NCBI GenBank assembly: GCA_934098395.1
Contig: CAKOOM010000003.1
Coordinates: forward strand, 186,001-250,000
DNA from: an uncultured Bacilli bacterium
GTDB taxonomy: Bacteria; Bacillota_I; Bacilli_A; RF39; UBA660
Length of the DNA: 64,000 bases
Direction of reading: 5' to 3'
A program made the translations under genes and the position numbers. Every line of letters starts with the position of its first letter. Position 1 is the first letter of the stretch. The notes beneath the pieces were generated by a model, which saw nothing but the letters and a program-made list of their open reading frames with translations, did no database searches and had not been told where the DNA came from. Shown here in pieces: positions 43,598-51,986 of the stretch.

Positions 43598-43606
43598 GTG
43601 ATTGAT

Positions 43607-45754
43607 ATGCAAGACAATAAAATAAATACAAATAAACTTAAAGTAAGTAAATTTGTGTATTTAATTGTCTTTTTTTTGTTCCTAGTATTTATCATCTCCT
43701 TAACTTATCGTACTCTCGTAGATTATAAAGCTAAAGGAAATCTGACTATTAGTGAATTTATTAATAATCGTAATACTGTCGAAGAAACTATTCTACCAGA
43801 ACGTGGTACTATCTATGATACATTAGGCAATCCTTTAGCTCAAGATGTCTCAAGTTATACAATAATTGCTTATCTAGATGAATCAAGAAGTAAAGATAGT
43901 AAAACCCTAAGGCATGTTAAAGATAAAGAAAAAACTGCCAAAGTATTATCCGAGCATATTGATGAAACTTATGATAGAATACTAGAATTATTAAACAAAG
44001 ACGCTTATCAAGTTGAATTTGGTACTGCTGGTAAAAATCTAAGTCAAATAAAAATGGAAGAAATTAAAGCCCTAAATTTACCAGGAATAGACTTTATTAA
44101 AAGTACTAAAAGATATTATCCTAATGGTGACTTTGCCTCATATTTACTCGGATATACTAAAAACAAAACCATAAATGATAATTTATATATGGTTGGTGAA
44201 CTAGGCATTGAAGGTTATTATAATGAAGAATTAACTGGAAAAGAAGGCTACCTAACTTACGAAAAGGATGGTCGAGGTAATAAAATAGCTAATTCTAGAG
44301 AATATAAAGAGGATGCCATAGATGGTAGTGATGTATATCTAACAATCGATACAAGCGTTCAATTATTCATTGAAAATGCCACTAAAAAAGCTGCCGAACA
44401 AAGTCAAGCAGAGTGGGTTGTAATGGGAGTAATGGATGCTAAAACCGGTGCCATTCTTGGTTATACATCAACCCCATCATTTGATCCTAATATTAGAAAT
44501 TTAAAAAGCTATCTCGATCCTTTAGTTAGCTATACATACGAACCCGGTTCTACCATGAAAACATTCAGCTACATGTGCGCTATTCAAAACGGTAGATATA
44601 ATGGTCAAGATACCTTCTTATCAGGTTCTATGACATATACATCTGCATATAATGATAAAGATACCGTAACCATAAAGGACTGGAATAGCACTGGTTGGGG
44701 GACAATAACTTATGACTATGGATTTGCCATGTCCTCAAACATCGGTGTAGCTAATCTACTAAAAAATAAAGTAATTACTAAAAATGAATTAAAAGCCTGT
44801 TACGAAAAGTTTGGTTTTGGTAAAAAAACGAATATAACCTTAAACAATGAATTAACTGGAGATATTAGTTTTAAATATGATGTCGAAGCCGCCACTGCTG
44901 GATACGGTCAAGGTATCATGGTTAGTCCTATCCAAATACTACAAGGTATGACTATCGTTGCTAATGATGGAATTATGCTAAAACCATATATTGTCTCAAA
45001 AATAGTATCTAGTGATGGCAAAACCGTCCTAGAAAACAAAAAAGAAGAACTAGGTAGAGTAGTAGACAAATCAACTACAGATAAAATGAAAGAATTATTG
45101 AAAAGTGTAATTAATCCAGATTCATCTAAAGGTACTGGTTCTGCATATTATATGGCTGATTATGACCTAATAGGAAAAACTGGAACCGCATCAATCTTTG
45201 AAAATGGAAAATACCTCGTAGGAAGCAGCAATTATATTTATTCATTTGCCGGATTATATCCCGGCGATGATCCAGATATAATTATCTATATGGCTATGAA
45301 AAAACCCAAATCAACCTCAACTTATATGTCTACTGCCGTAAAAGATGTTGTTGTAAATATTTCTAAATATTTAAACATTGATACCGACGAATCAAAAGAA
45401 CAAACATATAAAACTCAAAACTATCTAGGTAAATCAGTTACCAGTATCCAAAAAGAGTTAACTGATAAAGGATTAAAAGTTATAACTTTAGGAACCGGTA
45501 ATAAAATAATTAATCAATATCCATTAAAAAACATCACTTTAACAAAAAATAATTTAGTAGTATTATTAACAAATGATTATGATAAAACAATGGTTGATCT
45601 ATCAGGCTTATCATATAAAGAATGTAAAGAAGTTCTTGATTTAATGAATATTGAATATGAATTATCCGGATATGGCTATGTTACCGAACAAAGCATCCCC
45701 CCTGGTACCAAAGTAAGTGAAAAATTAAAAGTAACACTTTCGAAATTATACTAA
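43607..45754 (+). CDS. Division-type penicillin-binding protein (class B transpeptidase) with PASTA domains
   Basis: A 715-residue FtsI/PBP2B/SpoVD-type enzyme that cross-links septal or spore peptidoglycan. One N-terminal helix (about 18-38), PERGTIYDTLGNPLA in the dimerisation domain, then the transpeptidase triad EPGSTMKTF (SxxK with nucleophile Ser), SSNIG (SxN) and IGKTGTAS (KTG). Two PASTA repeats close the protein (GKSVTSIQKEL and LSGLSYKECKEVL). ATG at 43607 follows AGGTGAT; the GTG at 43598 lies in that site. Last gene of a truncated dcw cluster: mraY, murG and ftsW-type genes do not follow, and murD is at 12.2 kb. Confidence 0.93.
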   Translation: MQDNKINTNKLKVSKFVYLIVFFLFLVFIISLTYRTLVDYKAKGNLTISEFINNRNTVEETILPERGTIYDTLGNPLAQDVSSYTIIAYLDESRSKDSKTLRHVKDKEKTAKVLSEHIDETYDRILELLNKDAYQVEFGTAGKNLSQIKMEEIKALNLPGIDFIKSTKRYYPNGDFASYLLGYTKNKTINDNLYMVGELGIEGYYNEELTGKEGYLTYEKDGRGNKIANSREYKEDAIDGSDVYLTIDTSVQLFIENATKKAAEQSQAEWVVMGVMDAKTGAILGYTSTPSFDPNIRNLKSYLDPLVSYTYEPGSTMKTFSYMCAIQNGRYNGQDTFLSGSMTYTSAYNDKDTVTIKDWNSTGWGTITYDYGFAMSSNIGVANLLKNKVITKNELKACYEKFGFGKKTNITLNNELTGDISFKYDVEAATAGYGQGIMVSPIQILQGMTIVANDGIMLKPYIVSKIVSSDGKTVLENKKEELGRVVDKSTTDKMKELLKSVINPDSSKGTGSAYYMADYDLIGKTGTASIFENGKYLVGSSNYIYSFAGLYPGDDPDIIIYMAMKKPKSTSTYMSTAVKDVVVNISKYLNIDTDESKEQTYKTQNYLGKSVTSIQKELTDKGLKVITLGTGNKIINQYPLKNITLTKNNLVVLLTNDYDKTMVDLSGLSYKECKEVLDLMNIEYELSGYGYVTEQSIPPGTKVSEKLKVTLSKLY

Positions 45755-45783
45755 TTGACAAAACACCTACTTTGTGATAATAT
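45755..45783 (+). promoter_or_regulatory. Promoter after the dcw remnant
   Basis: TTGACA (45755-45760), 17 bases, TAATAT (45778-45783), starting right after the PBP stop codon. Confidence 0.65.
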
Positions 45784-45810
45784 TATTTACACGAAAGAGG
45801 AAGATGAAAA

Positions 45811-46314
45811 ATGAAAAAAATTTATACTTTTACATTAGATGATGAAGTTCCCTCGGATGAACTGTTTAATGATGTGAAGGTGATAGCTCATTTATTATAT
45901 GAAGAGTTAAAAAATGAAGAGTATGACACTAAAATATTAGTATCAATCGATAAACATAAAGAAAATGTTTTATATGAAACAAAAGTGATGAATGATTATC
46001 AATATAAATTCTTATCAGAAATAGAAAATGATAGCAAAACATTATATGAACCATTTCTAATTAACCATATTGGTTTTGGCATAACTATATATGATGGTAG
46101 TATTTCTGAACCATTACTTAATTACTTATTTAAAAATGTTCTAAAAACTATTCGAAAACCATATAATTTTAGTATCTTTAGTATTACACATAATGCAAGT
46201 CCTAAAGAAGAATTAATGATAAGAAAAAGTATTGAAAAAGAACACTTAAATACTCTAGACATTACAATTAGTAAAACCGTACCAGTATTAACAAGAAAAC
46301 AATTTGGAAGATAA
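45811..46314 (+). CDS. Unknown soluble protein
   Basis: A 167-residue protein with no signal or membrane segment and no family I recognise. It is acidic at the start (TLDDEVPSDELFNDV) and ends KTVPVLTRKQFGR. GAGGAAGA lies nine bases before the ATG and the gene has its own promoter. It begins a run of small uncharacterised genes that may be one functional group. Confidence 0.6.
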   Translation: MKKIYTFTLDDEVPSDELFNDVKVIAHLLYEELKNEEYDTKILVSIDKHKENVLYETKVMNDYQYKFLSEIENDSKTLYEPFLINHIGFGITIYDGSISEPLLNYLFKNVLKTIRKPYNFSIFSITHNASPKEELMIRKSIEKEHLNTLDITISKTVPVLTRKQFGR

Positions 46315-46349
46315 TATTCTTTCTTTTATATACAACAAAGGAGTGACTT

Positions 46350-46868
46350 ATGAATTTATTAGATAATGAAAAAAACGAAATTAATTATATACTATGTGAA
46401 TTAGAAAAAAATATCTCTAATCAAGAAGATGAGGCAATTAAAAATAAATATATTGACCTTAAATCACAGTACTATCGTCAAAGAGAGAGCCAAAATACTC
46501 TTGCTAACCTAACAAAAACTTATTTATCAACTGGATTATTTTTAATTGTTTTAGCAGTTTCTTTATTAGTAGAAAGTGGAGCAGATACCATTATTCTTCA
46601 AGTACTTTTAGCAGGAACAGGAATTATTCCTATTGTTTCAGCTGAAGAAACAATTAATATGTCTAAAAAAAATAAAATAGAATTAAAGCAAACTATCAAT
46701 GGTATTATAAGACTAAGCAAAGAAATATCTATTGCTAATGTTAATAAAAAAACAAATCAAAGAAAAGCCGAAAATCCAAACTACAGTTATAGTTATTCAC
46801 CAACTGATAGCAAAATTATTGATTCTCCAAAAGAAAATTCACTAGTAAAGACCAGAAAGAAACAGTAA
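46350..46868 (+). CDS. Unknown two-helix membrane protein with coiled coil
   Basis: A 172-residue protein: charged coiled-coil-like N-terminus (about 1-50), a hydrophobic pair (about 60-100) and a polar Lys/Asn-rich tail. The layout resembles the next protein (46939), though sequence similarity is low. AAGGAG is the ribosome site. No family recognised. Confidence 0.6.
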   Translation: MNLLDNEKNEINYILCELEKNISNQEDEAIKNKYIDLKSQYYRQRESQNTLANLTKTYLSTGLFLIVLAVSLLVESGADTIILQVLLAGTGIIPIVSAEETINMSKKNKIELKQTINGIIRLSKEISIANVNKKTNQRKAENPNYSYSYSPTDSKIIDSPKENSLVKTRKKQ

Positions 46869-46886
46869 TTCTACTGTTTTTCTTTG
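46862..46886 (+). terminator. Terminator after the 46350 gene
   Basis: AACAGTA and TACTGTT arms with a four-base loop and T-rich tail, overlapping the stop codon and abutting the next promoter. Confidence 0.65.
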
Positions 46887-46912
46887 ACTAAAAAATCTTT
46901 TTATGATATTAT
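46884..46912 (+). promoter_or_regulatory. Promoter of the 46939 gene
   Basis: TTGACT (46884-46889), 17 bases, TATTAT (46907-46912), 26 bases before the ATG. Confidence 0.7.
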
Positions 46913-46938
46913 TTAATCATAGATAGAGGTGTGTAATA

Positions 46939-47571
46939 ATGAATCAAAGAAATAATAATCAAACAGATAAATATTCAGATATGCTAAAATGGCTAAGTGA
47001 TAAAATAAGATATACAAAAAATGGTCGTATGTATGAAGACTACTATAAAGTATCTGAAGAATATCAAAAAGATAAAGAAAGTAACAACTCTTACTTATTT
47101 AAAACAATATTTTACTTAGTAGCAACTATAGGATTGATTTGGTGTGGCGGTTCTTTATGGGCTATTCAAGAGAAAATTTTAGGTTTTGGTGCATATTTAG
47201 CCTCAGCCACATTTACACTAGTCACAATTAGTGTTGGAACAATATATTATAATAAAAACAAAAAAAATCGTTATAATAAACGATTAATATCTAGAATATA
47301 TAATTCGTTTAAAAAAGAGTGTTCACGTGACCCAAGTATAATGTCGCAATATAAAAAAGACAAAGAAGCAGCCAAAAATAAAGCCGAACAACAACTTGAC
47401 GCCGAAGAATTTCTTAAATCATTTGAAACCGAATCAAAACCAAAAGAAAATAATCAACCTAAAAAAAATAGCTTTGTATATAAACCCAAAGATAGTATAT
47501 TTAATTCAAATTTCGATGAATCAGACTCACCACTTATTGAAGCTGAATTCAATGAACATCGAGGAAGATAA
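46939..47571 (+). CDS. Unknown two-helix membrane protein
   Basis: A 210-residue protein: polar N-terminus (1-52), two membrane helices (about 53-77 and 80-105), then a long Lys/Glu/Asn-rich cytoplasmic tail with an acidic end (SNFDESDSPLIEAEF). AGAGGTG precedes the ATG. Family not recognised; topology is like the 46350 protein. Confidence 0.6.
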   Translation: MNQRNNNQTDKYSDMLKWLSDKIRYTKNGRMYEDYYKVSEEYQKDKESNNSYLFKTIFYLVATIGLIWCGGSLWAIQEKILGFGAYLASATFTLVTISVGTIYYNKNKKNRYNKRLISRIYNSFKKECSRDPSIMSQYKKDKEAAKNKAEQQLDAEEFLKSFETESKPKENNQPKKNSFVYKPKDSIFNSNFDESDSPLIEAEFNEHRGR

Positions 47572-47588
47572 TTATTTATCTTCTTTTT
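47565..47588 (+). terminator. Terminator after the 46939 gene
   Basis: GAAGATAA and TTATCTTC arms around TTAT, followed by T6; it overlaps the stop codon. Confidence 0.8.
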
Positions 47589-47602
47589 TCATATAATTAA
47601 AT

Positions 47603-47860
47603 ATGAGAAAAGAAGAAGCAAGATTATATACCATCGCTGCCTTTTTACTCGGATATGTTTTAATAGATAATTTAACCAGTACCGAACAAAATGCTTTAGG
47701 AAACTGGCTAATGCTCGTTTCACAAACCTTGTGTACCAATGGTTCATATAATTTTAATAAAGAATGGAATGATCATTTATCCGGAGAACATCCAGATATT
47801 AGAAATATGATGAATATCATGCGAGATTCTATTGACAAAGTAGGTAAAATAATAAAATAG
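47603..47860 (+). CDS. Unknown small protein, possibly from a leaderless mRNA
   Basis: Eighty-five residues with one hydrophobic segment (YTIAAFLLGYVLI) near the start and a polar, His-containing rest. No family recognised. There is no ribosome site: TATAAT at 47592-47597 ends five bases before the ATG, so transcription would begin on the start codon itself. The only other promoter element is a poor TAATTA at the -35 position. Confidence 0.55.
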   Translation: MRKEEARLYTIAAFLLGYVLIDNLTSTEQNALGNWLMLVSQTLCTNGSYNFNKEWNDHLSGEHPDIRNMMNIMRDSIDKVGKIIK

Positions 47861-47948
47861 TTTACAAATATTTACCTGTAAACTATTTACACCATGTATT
47901 TTGTCAATAAAAGCATGATATTTTACATCAAAAAAACTGCCTATTTAT

Positions 47949-47977
47949 TTGACAAAAACACTAATTTAAGTTAGAAT
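47949..47977 (+). promoter_or_regulatory. Promoter of the M23 peptidase gene
   Basis: TTGACA (47949-47954), 17 bases, TAGAAT (47972-47977). The 128 bases between the previous stop and this gene also hold an inverted repeat GTTTACA/TGTAAAC (about 47860-47884) without a T-run. Confidence 0.75.
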
Positions 47978-48000
47978 ACTAAGATAACATGGGGGGAATT

Positions 48001-49128
48001 ATGAAGAAAGCATTATTTAGTATTTTTATCTTGCTGTCATTTACCAGTATAGTAAAAGCCAATACCATCAATGATTTATATAATGAACTAAATTCATTAA
48101 AAGAAGCTAAAGAATTATATTCCATGCTAACTACTACTAACATTGATGACATAAATGAAAAACTATTATCAGTAAATGATAGCGTAGATAATTTATATCA
48201 ACAAATTAATGAAATTAATAATGAAATAACTAAATATCAGGAAGATATATTAGCTAAGAAAAAGACTATCAATGGTATTATGCTATTTCATCAAATATCT
48301 AACAATGGTAATTCAAATATTCAATATATTATGGATTCAAACGATTACGTAAATCTCGTATATCGAAAAGTAGCCGTAAAACAAATAACTAACTATTATA
48401 ACGATATAATTGACAAAATAAATGATGATATAAAAAAATTAACTAATCAAAAAATAAAATTACAAGAACAAATAGATAAAGTTACTAAAGAACAAGAAAA
48501 ATATAAAAGACTAGAACTTGCCATTCGTGCCAGTGGTAATAAAACTGGATCTCTAAATACCTCAATAGATGATGATATAAATTCCCTTCAAGAAGAAATA
48601 GCAATGTATAAAAAAATGGGTTGTAATAATAATGAAAATCTTTCATTTTGTCTAAACATATATAACACAACCCCATTAACTTATCCCTTGGAAAAAGGTT
48701 GTGTTAGCAAAGAATACAATAAAAATACTCATAAAGGAATCGACCTAGCTTGTAACAAAGAAGGTAAACCTGTATATTCAACCGGTGCTGGAGTGGTAGC
48801 CAGAATAGTTAGAAAATCCGATTGTGGTGGAAACATTGTCTTTATTTATCATAATGTACTAGGAAAAGAATACACGACAATATATGCTCACTTACTAAAC
48901 ATAAACGTATCAATCGGAGAAACCGTAAACAAAAATACTGTAATTGGTAGTGTTGGTGGCGATAGTACTGCAGTCAAAAATGGTGGCTATGATAAATGTA
49001 CCACCGGAGCTCATCTCCATTATGCCATAACTTATGGCCATCACGCCTATGATTATAATATTTATTTATTTAACCCAAGTTATTTAAATGCTTATCCAGA
49101 ATTACTAAGTGGATATTTTAAAAGATAA
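48001..49128 (+). CDS. Secreted M23 peptidase (murein hydrolase) with coiled coil
   Basis: A 375-residue protein: signal peptide ending VKAN, a long coiled coil (about 25-205) and a C-terminal LytM/M23 domain. The zinc motif HKGIDLAC (HxxxD) and THE HLHYAI motif (HxH) are both kept, so it should be an active endopeptidase. Such EnvC-like proteins are often linked to cell separation or to FtsEX. Two Cys pairs are unusual for an exported wall enzyme. ATG at 48001 follows GGGGGG; ATG 47989 upstream is part of that leader. Confidence 0.88.
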   Translation: MKKALFSIFILLSFTSIVKANTINDLYNELNSLKEAKELYSMLTTTNIDDINEKLLSVNDSVDNLYQQINEINNEITKYQEDILAKKKTINGIMLFHQISNNGNSNIQYIMDSNDYVNLVYRKVAVKQITNYYNDIIDKINDDIKKLTNQKIKLQEQIDKVTKEQEKYKRLELAIRASGNKTGSLNTSIDDDINSLQEEIAMYKKMGCNNNENLSFCLNIYNTTPLTYPLEKGCVSKEYNKNTHKGIDLACNKEGKPVYSTGAGVVARIVRKSDCGGNIVFIYHNVLGKEYTTIYAHLLNINVSIGETVNKNTVIGSVGGDSTAVKNGGYDKCTTGAHLHYAITYGHHAYDYNIYLFNPSYLNAYPELLSGYFKR

Positions 49129-49137
49129 CTAAAAACC

Positions 49138-49166
49138 ATGCAGAAATTAAAATTCTGCATTTTTTT
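49138..49166 (+). terminator. Terminator after the M23 gene
   Basis: ATGCAGAA and TTCTGCAT arms, seven-base loop region, T7. Confidence 0.85.
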
Positions 49167-49167
49167 A

Positions 49168-49196
49168 TTGACAAAACTAAAGAAAATGTATATTAT
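49168..49196 (+). promoter_or_regulatory. Promoter of the MucBP protein gene
   Basis: TTGACA (49168-49173), 17 bases, TATTAT (49191-49196), directly after the terminator. Confidence 0.8.
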
Positions 49197-49202
49197 ATTA
49201 AG

Positions 49203-49337
49203 CCAACAAAGAGGGAAGTAGTAATATATCGAAAAAAATCCTACATAAAAATTAATACTCTGGATATATTATTACTGGTTGACGATCTGGAAATAAAATC
49301 CAATAGATTGCTTTGTAAAAAGAAAGGTGAGAGAAAA
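49203..49337 (+). promoter_or_regulatory. Structured 135-base 5' leader
   Basis: The predicted leader contains a bulged long hairpin (AGTAATATATC with GATATATTATTACT, about 49218-49277) and a second one near the ribosome site (ATCTGGA with TCCAATAGAT). Other genes in the window have 15-40 base leaders. No known riboswitch class is recognised. Confidence 0.4.
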
Positions 49338-51005
49338 ATGAAAAAAATAAAATTATTATTATTTGCATTAGTACTAACATTTTTAACAAACACTACTGTA
49401 TTAGCAGAAACAAGATGGGATACTATGCAACCAGTAAAACAAACCACTAGTGATGGAATTAAAATTGAATATCAAACAAAATTTGAATACATCCTAGATT
49501 GCTGGTATGAAAATTATTGTGACAAAATTGGCGTAGATGCCGAAGTAAATGTAACTGTCACTATTCCAGAAGGCTATGACAAAGAAACAATTGTAATAGC
49601 CCCAGAAGTATTACAAGAACTTGCTAGACAAAATTATGAAGAATTAAAATTATCAGAAAACAGTGAATACCTACAATTAAATAATTCACTAGAACCAGGT
49701 GATAATATCAAAGTAAATTTAAATATCATCAATAATTCAAAATTTACTTATAACTATGATGAATTATCATTTGATATTTTTCCAGTAGAAAACACAACTT
49801 TTACAAGAGGAGAAGAAAACACAACCTTTAACGGATTAAACTTTGATGATAAATACATAATATATCGCTTAGCTAATCCAGCTCTAAAAGATTTAGGATT
49901 AAATAATAACTATAAAGTTACAGATGAAAATATAGATGCAGCTTTAAAGAAATTAAAAGACAAACAAGGAAATCAATTATATCCAAATGGAATTAAAGAT
50001 CTTGCAAAATACTACCTAAACTACTATAACAAAAAATATAATACTAATCATACTAGATTAGACGAATTTAGCTATGGAGTAATAAGAGAAATCCTAGGAT
50101 ACAACGATACTATCGAAAGGGTTAGTAGAAATATAGGAAATTTCCCTACATTATATAATGCTTTTCAAGTATACAAAGATAAATTTAAAAAAGATAAAAA
50201 TAATTCTGGGAAGATAGCACGTCAAGATAACGTATTAAAATATGCAGGATTTACTGGTAGAGATGCAACAGAAATATTTGCTAATTTTGCTAAAGATGAA
50301 TATAGCAAAATGTGTGGTCAAACAGTTACTTCACTAGATACAATGTGTGAAGAGGCACAAGCAGAGTTCTTTGCATACTATGACAAAGAAATAGATCCAA
50401 CAATATTAGAAACAAATGAAGAAATATTAAGATTATCATACGATTACTTCTATAACAAAGGATTATCATTTGGTATTGAAGACGACGAAGTAACAGATGC
50501 TAATTCAAACAGTTATTCCGTTGGCGAGTACATGAGAGATGAAGAAAAAGGCGAAGAAAAAATAAAAGAAAAAATTGGTACAATAAAATCTAATACCAAG
50601 AATAGTTTAAAATCAACATTCTATATCAACGGTGCATACATTTGTAATGCTTACCTAGGATACAATTTCATGACTAACATGCAATTATCATACAGTGCAC
50701 TAAAAGGTATCTTAGTAGTAAATTACCTAGATAGTGAAGGCAATAAACTAACTGAAGAAATAACTACAATAGACATGGTAGGAAGAGACTATAAAACAGA
50801 ATTAAAACACTTTGATGGATATACATTTATTACCGTAGATGGTGAAGTAACAGGTACATATATTGATGGAATATTATATGTAACATACTACTATGACAAA
50901 TATACTGGTACTGGTAACATCGAACCACCTCAAACAGGACTAGATCTATCAAGCCTAACTCACAGTACGGTAACAACAGAACTATATAGAAAAGAAGAAG
51001 AATAA
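49338..51005 (+). CDS. Secreted MucBP-domain surface protein ending after a PPQTG sorting-like motif
   Basis: A 555-residue protein: signal peptide MKKIKLLLFALVLTFLTNTT ending near VLAE, a long helical/beta region of unknown fold, then a MucBP-like domain (GILVVNYLDSEGNKLTEE to YVTYYYD). Bases 50925-50939 encode PPQTG, which resembles substrates of clostridial sortase B, yet the 21 residues behind it are polar rather than a membrane anchor. A class B sortase gene lies convergent, 26 bases away. ATG 49338 follows AAAGGTGAG; the frame from 49308 would add ten residues without a ribosome site. Confidence 0.7.
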   Translation: MKKIKLLLFALVLTFLTNTTVLAETRWDTMQPVKQTTSDGIKIEYQTKFEYILDCWYENYCDKIGVDAEVNVTVTIPEGYDKETIVIAPEVLQELARQNYEELKLSENSEYLQLNNSLEPGDNIKVNLNIINNSKFTYNYDELSFDIFPVENTTFTRGEENTTFNGLNFDDKYIIYRLANPALKDLGLNNNYKVTDENIDAALKKLKDKQGNQLYPNGIKDLAKYYLNYYNKKYNTNHTRLDEFSYGVIREILGYNDTIERVSRNIGNFPTLYNAFQVYKDKFKKDKNNSGKIARQDNVLKYAGFTGRDATEIFANFAKDEYSKMCGQTVTSLDTMCEEAQAEFFAYYDKEIDPTILETNEEILRLSYDYFYNKGLSFGIEDDEVTDANSNSYSVGEYMRDEEKGEEKIKEKIGTIKSNTKNSLKSTFYINGAYICNAYLGYNFMTNMQLSYSALKGILVVNYLDSEGNKLTEEITTIDMVGRDYKTELKHFDGYTFITVDGEVTGTYIDGILYVTYYYDKYTGTGNIEPPQTGLDLSSLTHSTVTTELYRKEEE

Positions 51006-51035
51006 AAAAAGCAGATTCAAAATTCTGCTTTTTAC
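51006..51035. terminator. Bidirectional terminator between the MucBP protein and sortase genes
   Basis: AAAAAGCAGA and TCTGCTTTTT form a perfect ten-base stem with poly-A and poly-T flanks. Confidence 0.85.
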
Positions 51036-51760
51036 TTTACCTGTTTAGCAACTACTAATAAAAACTTTCTATCATATTTTAGATAATCTTTATGTGTACT
51101 ACAAGTTTGAAGAATTAATATCTCGTCATTAGCTGCTACATCTTCCAAAGTATCATACATACTCTTATCCTTAAAACTCTTAATATGATTATACCACTCT
51201 TGCTCATTACTAAAGTTTATATTCATATAACTAAAATCTTTAGCTTCAACATACACAGAATATATTACATACATATATTCTTTTTCATTAGTTTTAATCT
51301 TAATATATTTATGTTCATTATAATAGTTCTTATCATAATAATTTTCCAATATGTCAAAAGGCATTACAATACTATCAGAATTATGTCCGTATACTAACAA
51401 TTTTTTGCTATTTTCCAAGTTAACACGATAGTCTAAATATATTGAACCCATAAAACTTTCCGTCTTATCTTCTGTATGATATAAATAGTAATTATTATCG
51501 CTAGATTGCATTAAAGCTCTTTTAAAGTCTGTGTTTGGTATACTGATTTCTCCGATGACATCTTGATTATTATATTTGTTAATATATTCATCTACTATTT
51601 TTCTATCATCAACAACATCATCTATTTTTACATCAGCTAACGTAACATTATCTTTAACAGTCACTTTCTCGTTATTTAATTTGTGATTAATAATTAAACA
51701 TGTCGATACACTAGCAAGTACTAATAATATTACTAAACCACAAATGTATCTCTTTTTCAT
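51032..51760 (-). CDS. srtB: Class B sortase
   Basis: A 242-residue membrane-anchored transpeptidase that cuts a sorting motif between Thr and Gly and links the protein to peptidoglycan. One N-terminal helix (about 7-25), catalytic His in LVYGHN, Cys in LQTCST and Arg in YDRKF. The helical insertion between His and Cys (MPFDILENYYDKNYYNEHKY) marks class B. ATG at 51760 has AGGTGGTGA upstream. The convergent 49338 protein carries a matching PPQTG and may be its substrate. A strong promoter and a tandem-repeat leader precede it. Confidence 0.9.
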   Translation of the reverse strand: MKKRYICGLVILLVLASVSTCLIINHKLNNEKVTVKDNVTLADVKIDDVVDDRKIVDEYINKYNNQDVIGEISIPNTDFKRALMQSSDNNYYLYHTEDKTESFMGSIYLDYRVNLENSKKLLVYGHNSDSIVMPFDILENYYDKNYYNEHKYIKIKTNEKEYMYVIYSVYVEAKDFSYMNINFSNEQEWYNHIKSFKDKSMYDTLEDVAANDEILILQTCSTHKDYLKYDRKFLLVVAKQVK

Positions 51761-51776
51761 ATTCACCACCTTTTTA

Positions 51777-51842
51777 TAGGTTTAATATCCCCTTAATTGG
51801 CTATGTATTTAGGTTTAATATCCCCTTAATTGGCTATGTATT
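51777..51842 (-). repeat. Exact tandem duplication of 33 bases forming the sortase 5' leader
   Basis: Two identical 33-base units (51777-51809 and 51810-51842) lie between the sortase promoter and its ribosome site. On the minus strand each unit contains CCAATTAAGGGGATATTAAA. The predicted mRNA starts at the edge of the distal unit, so nearly the whole leader is this repeat. Confidence 0.9.
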
Positions 51843-51868
51843 ATAGTCTTTTTTTTATTATTTGTCAA
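51840..51868 (-). promoter_or_regulatory. Promoter of the sortase gene
   Basis: On the minus strand TTGACA (51868-51863), 17 bases, TATAAT (51845-51840): full consensus. Confidence 0.85.
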
Positions 51869-51916
51869 ATCTACGATTCCCCTTGTATTTAAATTACCAA
51901 AGAAACATAAAAAAAA

Positions 51917-51946
51917 TTGTCAAAAAAGAAGTAAAACTCTTATTAT
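51917..51946 (+). promoter_or_regulatory. Promoter of comEA
   Basis: TTGTCA (51917-51922), 18 bases, TATTAT (51941-51946). No ComK- or ComX-type box recognised. Confidence 0.55.
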
Positions 51947-51986
51947 ATTTTTAATAATATTATTGAAGAATCAAAGAAGGAGGAAT

